Shown here piece by piece: positions 15,872 to 24,291 of a stretch of DNA of 39,438 nt. The notes beneath the pieces are model-generated. The model saw nothing but the letters and a program-made list of their open reading frames with translations, did not search any database and was not told the origin of the DNA. Position numbers and translations under genes: made by a program. The stretch's first letter is position 1, and each line of letters opens with the position of its first letter. The stretch spans positions 1-39,438 of the forward strand of contig NZ_VANV01000036.1 in assembly GCF_022496765.1 (NCBI RefSeq). Direction: 5' to 3'. Origin of the DNA: Acidaminobacter sp. JC074 (GTDB lineage: Bacteria > Bacillota > Clostridia > Peptostreptococcales > Acidaminobacteraceae).

Positions 15872-15908
15872 AGCACCTACATATTTTAAATATGAGGTGC
15901 TTTGTTTA
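15872..15908. terminator. Bidirectional terminator between the repeat protein and the AraC-HD gene
   Basis: AGCACCT-(ACATATTT)...(AAATATG)-AGGTGCT hairpin followed by TTTGTTT on the plus strand. The minus-strand tail is TATTT. Confidence 0.7.
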
Positions 15909-16793
15909 TTGAAATAAGTCTAACGATAATTTATCCAATTGAATCTTTAGATCTGTTTGTCCAATTTTTACTGCTAATGGTGAGAAAACATCTAATGTTT
16001 CTTTTGCCTTTACCTGCCATCTTTTTTCATCTATAAATCTTATTGTTTGCATATTATGAAGTCTGTCTGCAAGTTTAACTAAAAGAAGGTCTTCTTCTTT
16101 TTCAAAATCTACCTCTTCTAATAGAAGATTAAAATTGGATAATTCCTGAATCCTTTTTACCTTTTTTAACATTATCTTTCCAAAATGTTTTTCCAACTCA
16201 CTATGGTTCATACAATCATGTAGTATACCAAGGAAAATGGTATTTGTTGATACCCCCATTTTTGTAAGGATGAGTCCTACATTAAGAGGATGAGTGACAT
16301 ACTCTTCACCCGAGTATCTTTTCATTGTACTTAATGAAGCATCTGCAAACTTATATACATCTTCAAACTCCTTTTCTACACATTCATTAGTAGAAGTCCT
16401 AAAATATTCTGCCAGTTCATCATACAGCTCTTTTTTAGTCATTGTTGTTCTCCCTTCTTGAAGGAGCATGCTTTCTAAAAGCTTAATAGAAGACAACATG
16501 CTAGGATTATAAGAAAAGCATTTCTTAAAAGCCTTACTAAATCCTGTATGTGTTGAGTAGTGATATTTAACAGCTACATCTAGGATCCTTTGACCGGACA
16601 TTATATCTTTAGCAGCTAATCTCAATCTTTTTTCCATTACATACTCATTAACCGTCTGATTCATATATTTCTTAAATATCCTAGAAAAATGGAATTTGGA
16701 ATAGCCCATTTCATCAGCAATATCATCCAGTTTTAAGCTTTCTTCAATATGCTCATCTATATACTTTATAGTATCTATAATTACCTGTTTCAT
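15906..16793 (-). CDS. AraC-family HTH regulator fused to a RelA/SpoT-like HD domain
   Basis: A 295-residue fusion. Residues 1-105 carry an AraC-type double helix-turn-helix (LDDIADEMGYSKFHFSRIFKKYM and ILDVAVKYHYST...FSKAFKKCF). Residues about 140-290 match the HD hydrolase domain of RelA/SpoT. The metal-binding pattern is intact: H168 in YVTHPLN, H192-D193 in ILHDCMN, and D243 with N247 in LADRLHNM. The catalytic Glu-Asp pair of (p)ppGpp hydrolases (HDxxED) is replaced by N196-H197. This suggests a (p)ppGpp- or nucleotide-binding sensor, or altered chemistry, rather than normal ppGpp hydrolysis. Start at ATG 16793 because AAGGAG lies 6 bases upstream. It follows the MarR-GNAT-cupin genes by 81 bases and may be cotranscribed. 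Confidence 0.85.
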   Translation of the reverse strand: MKQVIIDTIKYIDEHIEESLKLDDIADEMGYSKFHFSRIFKKYMNQTVNEYVMEKRLRLAAKDIMSGQRILDVAVKYHYSTHTGFSKAFKKCFSYNPSMLSSIKLLESMLLQEGRTTMTKKELYDELAEYFRTSTNECVEKEFEDVYKFADASLSTMKRYSGEEYVTHPLNVGLILTKMGVSTNTIFLGILHDCMNHSELEKHFGKIMLKKVKRIQELSNFNLLLEEVDFEKEEDLLLVKLADRLHNMQTIRFIDEKRWQVKAKETLDVFSPLAVKIGQTDLKIQLDKLSLDLFQ

Positions 16794-16874
16794 CTCTTTC
16801 TCCTTGGCCAAGTTATTTCTTATAGTATCATCTGAAAAAAGTATCTGCTATTCCGATATTGCTCTGTTTAAAAT

Positions 16875-17240
16875 TTAGATCCAGTCTTTGTTTGAAGCTT
16901 GTAAGTCACTGTCTGCATCACCTGTATTAAGAGTGCCAGCTGGCTCAATTAAAAGCACTTTACAGGCTTTTTCAGTAGAAGGTTTATGTTCCACACCTTT
17001 TGGCACAACATAGAGATCACCAGGATTTAAGGTCACATGCTTGTCTCTGAAATGAATGGTCATATTACCTTCTAAGACCATAAACAGCTCATCGGTATCA
17101 TCGTGTTTATGCCAGATAAAATCCCCATCAAATATGGCAACTTTTATGTGGTAATCATTTAACTGCTCAATAATCTTTGGTGTCCAGGCTTTTGTTATTT
17201 GATTAACTTTGTCCAAGCTATTAATTACTTGATTTCTCAT
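16875..17240 (-). CDS. Cupin-domain protein
   Basis: A 121-residue single-domain cupin. Motif 1 is visible as WHKHDDTDELFMVLEG with two His and a Glu as likely metal ligands (about residues 44-59); motif 2 is GDLYVVPKGVEHKP with the third His (about 74-87). The ligand or substrate is unknown. Start at ATG 17240, overlapping the GNAT gene by 20 bases, with AGGAAAG about 8 bases upstream. Part of the MarR-GNAT-cupin operon. Confidence 0.88.
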   Translation of the reverse strand: MRNQVINSLDKVNQITKAWTPKIIEQLNDYHIKVAIFDGDFIWHKHDDTDELFMVLEGNMTIHFRDKHVTLNPGDLYVVPKGVEHKPSTEKACKVLLIEPAGTLNTGDADSDLQASNKDWI

Positions 17241-17733
17241 AATCCACTTTCCTTTCATAACAGTTAAAGAGAAGAGGTTTGCCCATCATATTAATAGAAC
17301 CTACAAGCCGATAGCCCATCTTTATCAGTAGATTATTCATTGCCTTATTGCTTGAATAAGTATCAGTATGAATATAAGCTAAGCCCATGTCCTTACACAG
17401 ATTTTCTGCATGTTTCATTAAATCTACTGCAACTCCCTGACCTCTAAACTTACTAGAAACAGCCATTCTATGGATAACAGGCGCTTTATCATTAGAAGAC
17501 CATTTAAGGTCTTTATATTCATTTGGTCTAGAAAAATCTATGCATATAAATCCTCCAATATGACCACTTTCGTAAACATATAAGGTCTCATTTTCTATAT
17601 CCCTAAGAAAATCTTCTTTTCTAGGATAGGTTTGATCCCATTGATAGTTTTCAACTTCCATCATTTCATCAATAATGACTTCCACGATGGCCATAATCTC
17701 TTGGATATCACCTTTTTTTGCCAGTCTTATCAT
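17221..17733 (-). CDS. GNAT-family N-acetyltransferase
   Basis: A 170-residue acetyltransferase. The acetyl-CoA-binding loop is VSSKFRGQGVAVDLMKHAE (R-x-x-G-x-G/A pattern, about residues 92-110), followed by YIHTDTYSSNKAMNNLLIKMGY, the usual C-terminal GNAT strand-helix. The acceptor is unknown. Its ATG overlaps the MarR stop by one base (TAATG), and it overlaps the downstream cupin gene by 20 bases, so the three are co-translated. Confidence 0.88.
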   Translation of the reverse strand: MIRLAKKGDIQEIMAIVEVIIDEMMEVENYQWDQTYPRKEDFLRDIENETLYVYESGHIGGFICIDFSRPNEYKDLKWSSNDKAPVIHRMAVSSKFRGQGVAVDLMKHAENLCKDMGLAYIHTDTYSSNKAMNNLLIKMGYRLVGSINMMGKPLLFNCYERKVDYEKSSN

Positions 17734-18191
17734 TATAAACTCCCCTTATAGTTTTTAGCCTGATACCAGTGGTCCTCATAGTTGTCATTCATTCTTTTTA
17801 TCAGCTCATGCGCTAATTTTATTTCTTCTTCACTAAATCCTTCAAAACAGAAGTCTAAGACCTTATTTTCTTCACTTATTATTTCTTTATAAACTTCCAA
17901 AGCTTTTTCTGTTGGATACAAACATATGCCTCTTGCATCACTTGAATCCTTTTCTTTTCTGATATAGTCATTAGCAATTAACTTCTGGACAGCTTTGGTT
18001 GTCGTTGTTTTATCAACTCTTAACATGATAGATAATGCTTTTGGAGATATGCCAGTGTTTTCACATATTCTTGTTAAAAAAATATATTGATTCTTGTGTA
18101 AATCTAAATGACTAAACTTGACATCATTAAATGTCTTTATCGCTCTTGATAAGTTACCTACTTCCCTGAGAATTGTATGGTCTAATTTCAT
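17733..18191 (-). CDS. MarR-family transcriptional regulator
   Basis: A 152-residue winged-helix regulator. The recognition region is ISPKALSIMLRVDKTTTTKAVQKLIANDYI and the wing is RKEKDSSDARGICLYPTEKA, both typical of MarR. Start at ATG 18191 rather than a start 24 codons earlier, because AAGGAG lies just upstream and the palindromes are in the excluded leader. Two similar palindromes (18212-18229 and 18249-18266) flank and include its promoter, indicating autorepression of the MarR-GNAT-cupin operon. The inducing ligand is unknown. Confidence 0.88.
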   Translation of the reverse strand: MKLDHTILREVGNLSRAIKTFNDVKFSHLDLHKNQYIFLTRICENTGISPKALSIMLRVDKTTTTKAVQKLIANDYIRKEKDSSDARGICLYPTEKALEVYKEIISEENKVLDFCFEGFSEEEIKLAHELIKRMNDNYEDHWYQAKNYKGSL

Positions 18192-18211
18192 CGTTCTCTC
18201 CTTAATATAAC

Positions 18212-18229
18212 TAGTTGAAGTTTCAATTA
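18212..18229. promoter_or_regulatory. MarR operator 2
   Basis: TAGTTGAAGTTTCAATTA, an 8-2-8 dyad with one mismatched position between the arms. It has the same half-sites as the perfect dyad at 18249-18266 and lies downstream of the promoter. Confidence 0.6.
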
Positions 18230-18234
18230 TAATC

Positions 18235-18263
18235 ATCATACAACATTGTAGTTGAACTTTCAA
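18235..18263 (-). promoter_or_regulatory. Promoter of the MarR-GNAT-cupin operon
   Basis: Minus-strand -35 TTGAAA (18258-18263), 17-base spacer, -10 TATGAT (18235-18240). The -35 lies inside operator 1. Confidence 0.65.
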
Positions 18264-18266
18264 CTA
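18249..18266. promoter_or_regulatory. MarR operator 1
   Basis: TAGTTGAACTTTCAACTA is a perfect 8-2-8 palindrome covering the -35 of the marR promoter. Confidence 0.7.
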
Positions 18267-18267
18267 C

Positions 18268-18292
18268 AAAAAAAGATCGATTCACATCGATC
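18268..18292 (-). terminator. Intrinsic terminator after the EFR1 gene
   Basis: The minus strand forms GATCGA(TGTGAA)TCGATC followed by seven T. It separates the EFR1 gene from the marR promoter. Confidence 0.8.
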
Positions 18293-18318
18293 AATAAGGG
18301 CTCTGTATCTAAACAAAG

Positions 18319-19062
18319 TTATTTTTTCAAATATCTATTTATATCATAACCATCCTTAATAGGAATAAACTTCGATACATAAGGACTTATGGCTTTTTCA
18401 GGACAAGTATAAATGCACTTCATGCATAAGCCACACTTAAATCCAAATTTAGGCTTGCCCTTATTGTTTTTTATGTTGCCAAAAGGACATGTTGACCAAC
18501 AGATACCACAGCTTGAGCATTTGTCACTTGCATGTAATTCTAAACCAAACAATCTTGCTGCAGGTGATTCAAGTTTACCAAGTGTATGAATAATTTTAGA
18601 CTTTATACTTACCTTCTTCTTAGTATATTTTTCCTCCAAAATTTCTTCTTTAATCTGCTTGAGTTTATTAAGAGATTCTTCAACACTTTTTTTCCCTACT
18701 TCATCTGGAAAGGGGGTTATAAAAGTCAGCGGCATGGCAAGTACTCTATCTACACATAGCTCACCAGAAAAAGATTTCTTTAATGGTAAAGTTACCGCAT
18801 CATTTACAAATGCATTGTTACAGCCAACTGCTATTAAACTCAGTTTATTAATCCCTTTTGTTATTTGGTTAAAATGTTTTTTCACCGGTCTTGGCGGATT
18901 AAAGCCATTAATGGGAAACATAAGAATCAAATGACTGCACGAACTAGGGATTTCATTTCCAAATAAGGCTATCTGGTCATCTTCTAAGTTCAGCAGTTTG
19001 CCAAGATGTTTTGCTAGATATTTTGTATTACCCGTTGCACTAAAGTAGCTTATGTGAATCAT
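18319..19062 (-). CDS. EFR1-type flavodoxin-ferredoxin fusion
   Basis: A 247-residue electron-transfer protein. The N-terminal half is a flavodoxin fold with FMN loop SYFSATGNTKYLAKHL (about residues 5-20). The C-terminal part has two [4Fe-4S] motifs: CSSCGICWSTCP and CGLCMKCIYTCP (about 180-230). EFR1 (ferredoxin with flavodoxin) proteins are common in anaerobic Firmicutes; the partner is unknown. It is a single gene ending in a strong terminator. No clear ribosome binding site discrepancy: GGAGG lies just upstream of the ATG. Confidence 0.85.
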   Translation of the reverse strand: MIHISYFSATGNTKYLAKHLGKLLNLEDDQIALFGNEIPSSCSHLILMFPINGFNPPRPVKKHFNQITKGINKLSLIAVGCNNAFVNDAVTLPLKKSFSGELCVDRVLAMPLTFITPFPDEVGKKSVEESLNKLKQIKEEILEEKYTKKKVSIKSKIIHTLGKLESPAARLFGLELHASDKCSSCGICWSTCPFGNIKNNKGKPKFGFKCGLCMKCIYTCPEKAISPYVSKFIPIKDGYDINRYLKK

Positions 19063-19113
19063 ACTTCCTCCCAGTCAGATTTTAGCCATCTCTTGATGCA
19101 ATAATCAATTTTA

Positions 19114-19147
19114 CAAAAAACACCCAAACTTCTATGTGCTTGGGTGT
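19114..19147 (-). terminator. Intrinsic terminator after recR
   Basis: The minus strand forms ACACCCAAGC...TTTGGGTGT followed by six T. It ends the dnaX-ybaB-recR transcript. Confidence 0.85.
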
Positions 19148-19152
19148 ATTTC

Positions 19153-19749
19153 TTATAATTTTCTTCTACCTTCAAGAGATTTACTCAGTGTTACTTCATC
19201 AGCATACTCTAAGTCACCACCGATTGGTATACCATGTGCTATTCTTGAAACTGTAATGCCAAGTGGTGATACAATTCTAGAAATATACATAGCAGTTGCC
19301 TCTCCCTCAATAGTAGGATTTGTAGCAACTATAATTTCCTTTATTTCTGTATTTGAAAGTCTTTGTAAAAGCTCTTTGAGCTTGATATCATCCGGTCCTA
19401 TGCCATCCATGGGAGATATAGCACCATGAAGTACATGATATAAACCCTTATACTCACGAGTCTTTTCAATTGCAATGACATCCTTAGAACTTTCTACCAC
19501 GCAAATGGTTGATTGATCCCTCTTTTCATTGCTACAAAATACACATGGATCTACATCTGTAATATTGAAGCATATTGAACAGAATCTTGTTTTACGTTTT
19601 GCATCAACTATTGCATTTGCCAAACTAAATGCTTGGTCCTCTCGAATACTCAATACATGAAATGCAAGTCTTTGAGCTGTTTTTCTACCAATCCCAGGCA
19701 GTTTTGAGAACTCATCTATCAACTTTGAGACTGGTGCAATAAAATTCAT
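19153..19749 (-). CDS. recR: Recombination mediator RecR
   Basis: A 198-residue DNA-binding recombination mediator acting with RecF/RecO. The helix-hairpin-helix (SKLPGIGRKTAQRLAFH, about residues 14-30), the zinc finger (CSICFNITDVDPCVFC, about 56-71) and the Toprim domain (ICVVESSKD and ATNPTIEGEATA) are all visible. Length is standard. It starts 9 bases after ybaB, and dnaX-ybaB-recR is the conserved order. Confidence 0.97.
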   Translation of the reverse strand: MNFIAPVSKLIDEFSKLPGIGRKTAQRLAFHVLSIREDQAFSLANAIVDAKRKTRFCSICFNITDVDPCVFCSNEKRDQSTICVVESSKDVIAIEKTREYKGLYHVLHGAISPMDGIGPDDIKLKELLQRLSNTEIKEIIVATNPTIEGEATAMYISRIVSPLGITVSRIAHGIPIGGDLEYADEVTLSKSLEGRRKL

Positions 19750-19758
19750 AGATACCTC

Positions 19759-20097
19759 TTAGAATAAACCAGGCATCTTCATTCCGCCTGTCATAGCGCC
19801 CATAGCGTCGCTCATTGCTTTTTCAGCAGATTGGATAGCTTCATTTACAGCTACAATAATTAAGTCTTGTAACATTTCAATATCATCAGGATCTACAATT
19901 TCTTCTTTCAGTTCAATTGCAACGATTTCTTTATTACCATTAGCAGTTACCTTAATAGCACCACCACCTGCAGTTGCTTCAAATTCCATCTCAGCAATTT
20001 CTGCTTGCTTCTTTTCCATGTTTCTTTGCATTTGTTGAACTTGCTTCATCATGTTGCCCATATTACCAGGCATTTGTTGTCTTCTTCCTTTAGCCAT
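19759..20097 (-). CDS. ybaB: YbaB/EbfC family nucleoid-associated protein
   Basis: A 112-residue nucleoid-associated DNA-binding protein. The N-terminal helix is rich in Met and Gln (MGNMMKQVQQMQRNMEKKQ); the core has FEATAGGGAIKVTANGNKEI and ends with a Met/Gly-rich tail (MGAMTGGMKMPGLF). Start at ATG 20097 (MAKGRRQQ) with GGAG 7 bases upstream; an in-frame start four codons earlier lacks a site. Between dnaX and recR. Confidence 0.95.
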   Translation of the reverse strand: MAKGRRQQMPGNMGNMMKQVQQMQRNMEKKQAEIAEMEFEATAGGGAIKVTANGNKEIVAIELKEEIVDPDDIEMLQDLIIVAVNEAIQSAEKAMSDAMGAMTGGMKMPGLF

Positions 20098-20138
20098 AAT
20101 AAACTCCATTTCTATACTTTTATATTATTTTATCACTT

Positions 20139-21824
20139 TTAGTCTTCGAACTCTAATTTATTTTTATGTTCCCCTAAAAAATTATATAATTTTTCTTCGT
20201 CAGTTTCTAGACTTTCTTGTGAATTTTCTTCCTCTTGATTCTTAGTAATATACTTAACTCTTAACTTCTGACCATAGATTTGATAAATGGCTCTTTCAAC
20301 CAGTTCCTTGTTTTCTGGCTTCTCAACAGCAATTAAATGAAAACCATAACCCTCGCCATAAGAAATTGTTACTGCGTTATCTATAATGCCCTCAAAATGA
20401 CCATCTGAAAGTAGTACTTGAGTTGAAACACGTTCATTCTTTACAAATGCCAATACATCTTCCCACAAATCTTCCGAATCATCGTGACTGATTGAAGCTG
20501 CATCCTCATATGGTGTATCTGGTACTTGATCTACTGGTGTCTCCATTTGTGGAACAGGCTGTGGAGCTTGTTCTTGTTGAACTGCTTTTGGTGCTTGCTC
20601 TACTGGCTCTTGTACAATCTGCTGAACAGGTGCTTGTTTGACAGGTGCTTGCGCAGGCTGACTGACCATTCTAGGTGCAGGTCTTCTCTCTAATTGGTCT
20701 ACACGTTGAGTCAGTGCTTCAATAGAAGTTTCTAGATCCGGTTGTATCATTTTAATCAAACCAATCTCTAAGATAACTCTAGCATTAGATGACCATTTGG
20801 AATCCACTTCAACTTGCGTAAGGATATTGATACTTCTCAGTAAAAGGTCTAGAGATACATAAGCTGACTGCTCTTTGATTCTTTCTATGGCATCGTCTGA
20901 TGCATTGATCATATTGGATAAGTCTGAAGAAATTTTAGCAAGCATCAAAGATCTCATATAGTCAATCAGTTGATTGGTAAAACGCTTTAAATCCTTACCC
21001 CCAATAACAACATCATTTAAATGTGTTAAAAGGTCTTTTCCATCTTGATGATGAATGGCTTCTACAATAGCGAATATGGTATCATCAGTAACAAGACCAA
21101 GTACATCCGTTAAGACATCCAAAGAGATATGCTTTTCAGCATTTGCTGCAAAACACTGCTCTAAAATACTTAAAGAGTCTCTTGCTGCACCATCAGCCAG
21201 TCTTGCAATTTGATCTAATGCTACATCATCATAAGTATAGCCACTCTCTTCACAGATCCCCTTCATCAAATCAGAAATATCATTTTGCTTAATTCTTTTA
21301 AGTTCATACTTTTGACATCTAGAAATGATTGTCGCTGGTATCTTGTGAATTTCTGTTGTTGCAAATATAAAGACAACATATGATGGCGGTTCCTCAAGCG
21401 TTTTTAGAAGTGCATTAAAAGCACCTATAGATAACATGTGAACCTCATCGATGATGTAAACTTTATACTTCATCTTTGATGGAGGATACTTTGTCTTTTC
21501 TCTTAAGTCTCTAATATCATCTACACCGTTGTTTGATGCAGCATCTATTTCAATAATATCTATTGCATTGTCAGATAATGCAGATAAACAATTTTCACAT
21601 TCATTACATGGGTTGCCATCATTAGAATTGGTACAATTTAATGCTCTAGCAAATATTTTGGCCGTCGATGTTTTACCTGTACCTCTAATGCCACTGAATA
21701 AATAGGCATGACCAATATTGTCTGTAACAATCTGATTCTTTAAAGTCTCGGTAACATGACCTTGACCAATTACCGCTTCAAATACTTTGGGTCTAAATTT
21801 TCTATATAATGCTTTATAATCCAT
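20139..21824 (-). CDS. dnaX: DNA polymerase III subunits gamma/tau
   Basis: Clamp-loader ATPase, 561 residues. AAA+ motifs: GIRGTGKTSTAK (Walker A, about 45), zinc module CTNSNDGNPCNECENC (about 64-79), DEVHMLS (Walker B) and TIISRCQK (sensor 1/SRC). Residues about 380-430 form a Pro/Gln/Val-rich linker (QPAQAPVKQAP...), then a C-terminal tau-like domain. The start has AAAGAGGAG in the 12-base gap after the upstream HD-GYP gene, so dnaX is probably cotranscribed with the two sensor proteins. I see no obvious slippery A-run to make a separate gamma form. Confidence 0.96.
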   Translation of the reverse strand: MDYKALYRKFRPKVFEAVIGQGHVTETLKNQIVTDNIGHAYLFSGIRGTGKTSTAKIFARALNCTNSNDGNPCNECENCLSALSDNAIDIIEIDAASNNGVDDIRDLREKTKYPPSKMKYKVYIIDEVHMLSIGAFNALLKTLEEPPSYVVFIFATTEIHKIPATIISRCQKYELKRIKQNDISDLMKGICEESGYTYDDVALDQIARLADGAARDSLSILEQCFAANAEKHISLDVLTDVLGLVTDDTIFAIVEAIHHQDGKDLLTHLNDVVIGGKDLKRFTNQLIDYMRSLMLAKISSDLSNMINASDDAIERIKEQSAYVSLDLLLRSINILTQVEVDSKWSSNARVILEIGLIKMIQPDLETSIEALTQRVDQLERRPAPRMVSQPAQAPVKQAPVQQIVQEPVEQAPKAVQQEQAPQPVPQMETPVDQVPDTPYEDAASISHDDSEDLWEDVLAFVKNERVSTQVLLSDGHFEGIIDNAVTISYGEGYGFHLIAVEKPENKELVERAIYQIYGQKLRVKYITKNQEEENSQESLETDEEKLYNFLGEHKNKLEFED

Positions 21825-21836
21825 TTGATCTCCTCT

Positions 21837-24287
21837 TTAAGATACCATTGATTCTAATTTTCTAACTACATTGTCCATAACAGATACAACTTCAGGACAA
21901 AATTGTGTGCCACTACAGTCTTTTAACTCCTGAAGTGCTTGTCTAAATGTTTTTTCTTCTTGATATGATCGGTTACTCGTCATTGCATCAAAAGCATCTG
22001 CAACACCTATTATTCTAGCAGATAACGGCAACGAATCAATATCTATATCAGGATAACCTTTTAAATCATAACGTTTATGGTGTAAGAGTACACCTTCTAC
22101 TATATCAGGATGCAGCTGCATCTCTGAAACGATTCTGCCACCATTTAAAGGGTGTTTCTTGACTTGTGAAAACTCATCTTCTGTTAAACGACCTGATTTT
22201 GTTAAAATCAAATCTGATATACCTATTTTTCCGATGTCATGGAGCAAGCCGGCTATATCTATATTGGCCACTTCATTTTCCGGTAGATCCATGCTTTCAG
22301 CAATCATTCTTGCATATTGAGATACCCTTACAGAATGATTCTCAGTATATGCGTCTTTGGCTTCAACGGTTGAAGCCAGTGCTTTGATGATATTAAGATA
22401 ATTCATCTCAATATGTTCATACATTCTTGCTTTTTCAATAGCTGCTGAAGCCTGATTTGTGAAGACCTTTAAAATCTTTAAATCTGCCTCTGAAAGATTG
22501 TCCCTTAAACCAATAGACATAACACCAATGGTAGTACCATCATATTCTAATGGTAGAAATACCATCTCCTTAGATTTCTCGACTATTGAATAAACTTCTT
22601 CATAGTTTTCATAATCAGATTCATTCTTTTCAGATACAATAATGATTTTACTCTCTTTAATGGCACGACCTGAAATATCCCTGTCAATATCTAAAAAACG
22701 TTCTTGAACAAGTCCATAATATTCTCCAATACCTGCCTTGAGTTCTAACCGTCCCTTATCATCTACCATTCTAATGGTACAAATCAGAGGGTCTAAGAGT
22801 CTCTCTATACGAACAACAATATGTTTTAATAAAAATTCTAATTTTTCTGGACGTGTCAAAATTTCACTAATCTCATTTAAAGTTTTAGAAATTAGATTTT
22901 TTTGATCCATTTGAACTTCTAGATAACGTTCTTCAGTAATTTCTCGACATACACCTTGTATTCTAACGAGTTTGTCATGTTTAAAGATACGCTTTGTCGA
23001 ACATAAAAATATTTCTTCATGTTCATGAAACTTCGTAATAAACTTTAAATCTATTTCATGACAGTCATCATAAAAGATTTCTTGATAAGCCAGCTCATTT
23101 TTATACTCAGGAAAAAGTATATTTTCTAACTTAACGCCAATCAAGGCATCAACATCATAACCCAATTTATCAGACACAACATTATTGATATAAATAATGC
23201 GTCCCTTTGAATCAATCACCCACATCAAGTCCTGAATGTGGTCTACCAAAGTTTTACTTTGATTTTCATAAAGTTCAAGCTGCTTAATGGATTCTTCAAG
23301 TTGGCCTAAGGAATCATACAATTGTTCATTCATATCCTGAACAATCAAGTTTGATTCTGTGATCTTTTCAGACTGAAACTTGAGCGATTCAATATTTTCA
23401 TTAACTGAAAGCAACATGGAGTTAAAAGCATCATAAATCTCGCTGTACTCATCACGCGGTACCTCAATTTCACGATTAAAGTCATGTTCTTTAGCTGTAA
23501 GTGATACTGTATCAATCAACTTGTTTAAAGGCTTTAATAAGGCTTTTGTTGAAAAAAAGATTACCTGGGTCATCAAGAGTATATAGCATATAAATACAAC
23601 AAATACTATGAGGGCAGTTCTTGTAAATGAGTTTATTTCCCCGGAAATATCTCTGTATAAGGCCAGGGTCAAGTCACTTCCTTGAATGATTTGCTTTTTC
23701 GCCATATATTTTTCTCTGTTGCTGAACTGCATAGGCCCTATAGCAATATTTTTTTTGATATCATCTATTATTGGTTCATCTTTATACCATAAGGCTACCT
23801 TATAATCACCTGTTAAGAGCTGACCAATTGAGTCCTCAAAGATGCTTTTGTTAAAGCCTAGTATTAACCTGACATCATTTTGTCTAGATAAAAACACAAC
23901 ATCATCTTCAACAAACATATCTTTATCTTGAAGTATGTTACCACCATAATAGTTTGATAAAGTGATATTATCATCTGAATAGTAGTAATAAGATGCATAA
24001 GATTTTTTAACCAACTCTTTTAAATACTTTTCTCTTTTTGCATGACTGTTAAACAAGGCCTTGTCATGAATAAATGGCAAGCTTGTCTTTAAAAGTTGAT
24101 CTTTTTTTGTGTATAACTGATGTATTTGATTCTCTATCGACTCATATTTTTGATCAAAAATGGTCTTTTCCGCTTCAATGTTGATATTAAGATACTTGTA
24201 CATAAACATCAAAACAAAACATACCATAGGTATGATTGTTCCGAAATATAATACTTTCTTTAATCTAACTCTGAAGCTTTTCTTCAT
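21837..24287 (-). CDS. Membrane sensor with HAMP, PAS, GAF and HD-GYP c-di-GMP phosphodiesterase domains
   Basis: An 816-residue receptor. Membrane segments at about residues 13-33 and 220-245 enclose an extracytoplasmic sensing domain. A HAMP linker and coiled coil (about 245-345), a PAS domain (about 345-455), a GAF domain (about 475-620) and a C-terminal HD-GYP domain (about 645-810) follow. HD-GYP motifs are intact: HSVRVSQ, LLHDIGKIGI, KKHPLNG, LLHHKRYDLKGYP and VADAFDAMTS. It should hydrolyse c-di-GMP. It starts 4 bases after the paralogous gene upstream and ends 12 bases before dnaX. Confidence 0.9.
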   Translation of the reverse strand: MKKSFRVRLKKVLYFGTIIPMVCFVLMFMYKYLNINIEAEKTIFDQKYESIENQIHQLYTKKDQLLKTSLPFIHDKALFNSHAKREKYLKELVKKSYASYYYYSDDNITLSNYYGGNILQDKDMFVEDDVVFLSRQNDVRLILGFNKSIFEDSIGQLLTGDYKVALWYKDEPIIDDIKKNIAIGPMQFSNREKYMAKKQIIQGSDLTLALYRDISGEINSFTRTALIVFVVFICYILLMTQVIFFSTKALLKPLNKLIDTVSLTAKEHDFNREIEVPRDEYSEIYDAFNSMLLSVNENIESLKFQSEKITESNLIVQDMNEQLYDSLGQLEESIKQLELYENQSKTLVDHIQDLMWVIDSKGRIIYINNVVSDKLGYDVDALIGVKLENILFPEYKNELAYQEIFYDDCHEIDLKFITKFHEHEEIFLCSTKRIFKHDKLVRIQGVCREITEERYLEVQMDQKNLISKTLNEISEILTRPEKLEFLLKHIVVRIERLLDPLICTIRMVDDKGRLELKAGIGEYYGLVQERFLDIDRDISGRAIKESKIIIVSEKNESDYENYEEVYSIVEKSKEMVFLPLEYDGTTIGVMSIGLRDNLSEADLKILKVFTNQASAAIEKARMYEHIEMNYLNIIKALASTVEAKDAYTENHSVRVSQYARMIAESMDLPENEVANIDIAGLLHDIGKIGISDLILTKSGRLTEDEFSQVKKHPLNGGRIVSEMQLHPDIVEGVLLHHKRYDLKGYPDIDIDSLPLSARIIGVADAFDAMTSNRSYQEEKTFRQALQELKDCSGTQFCPEVVSVMDNVVRKLESMVS

Positions 24288-24291
24288 AATT

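Noticed and set aside
20600..20700. Tandem repeat or CRISPR-like array in the Pro/Gln-rich part of dnaX
   Set aside because: It is low-complexity coding sequence of the linker, with no regular spacers. No CRISPR array was seen anywhere in the window.
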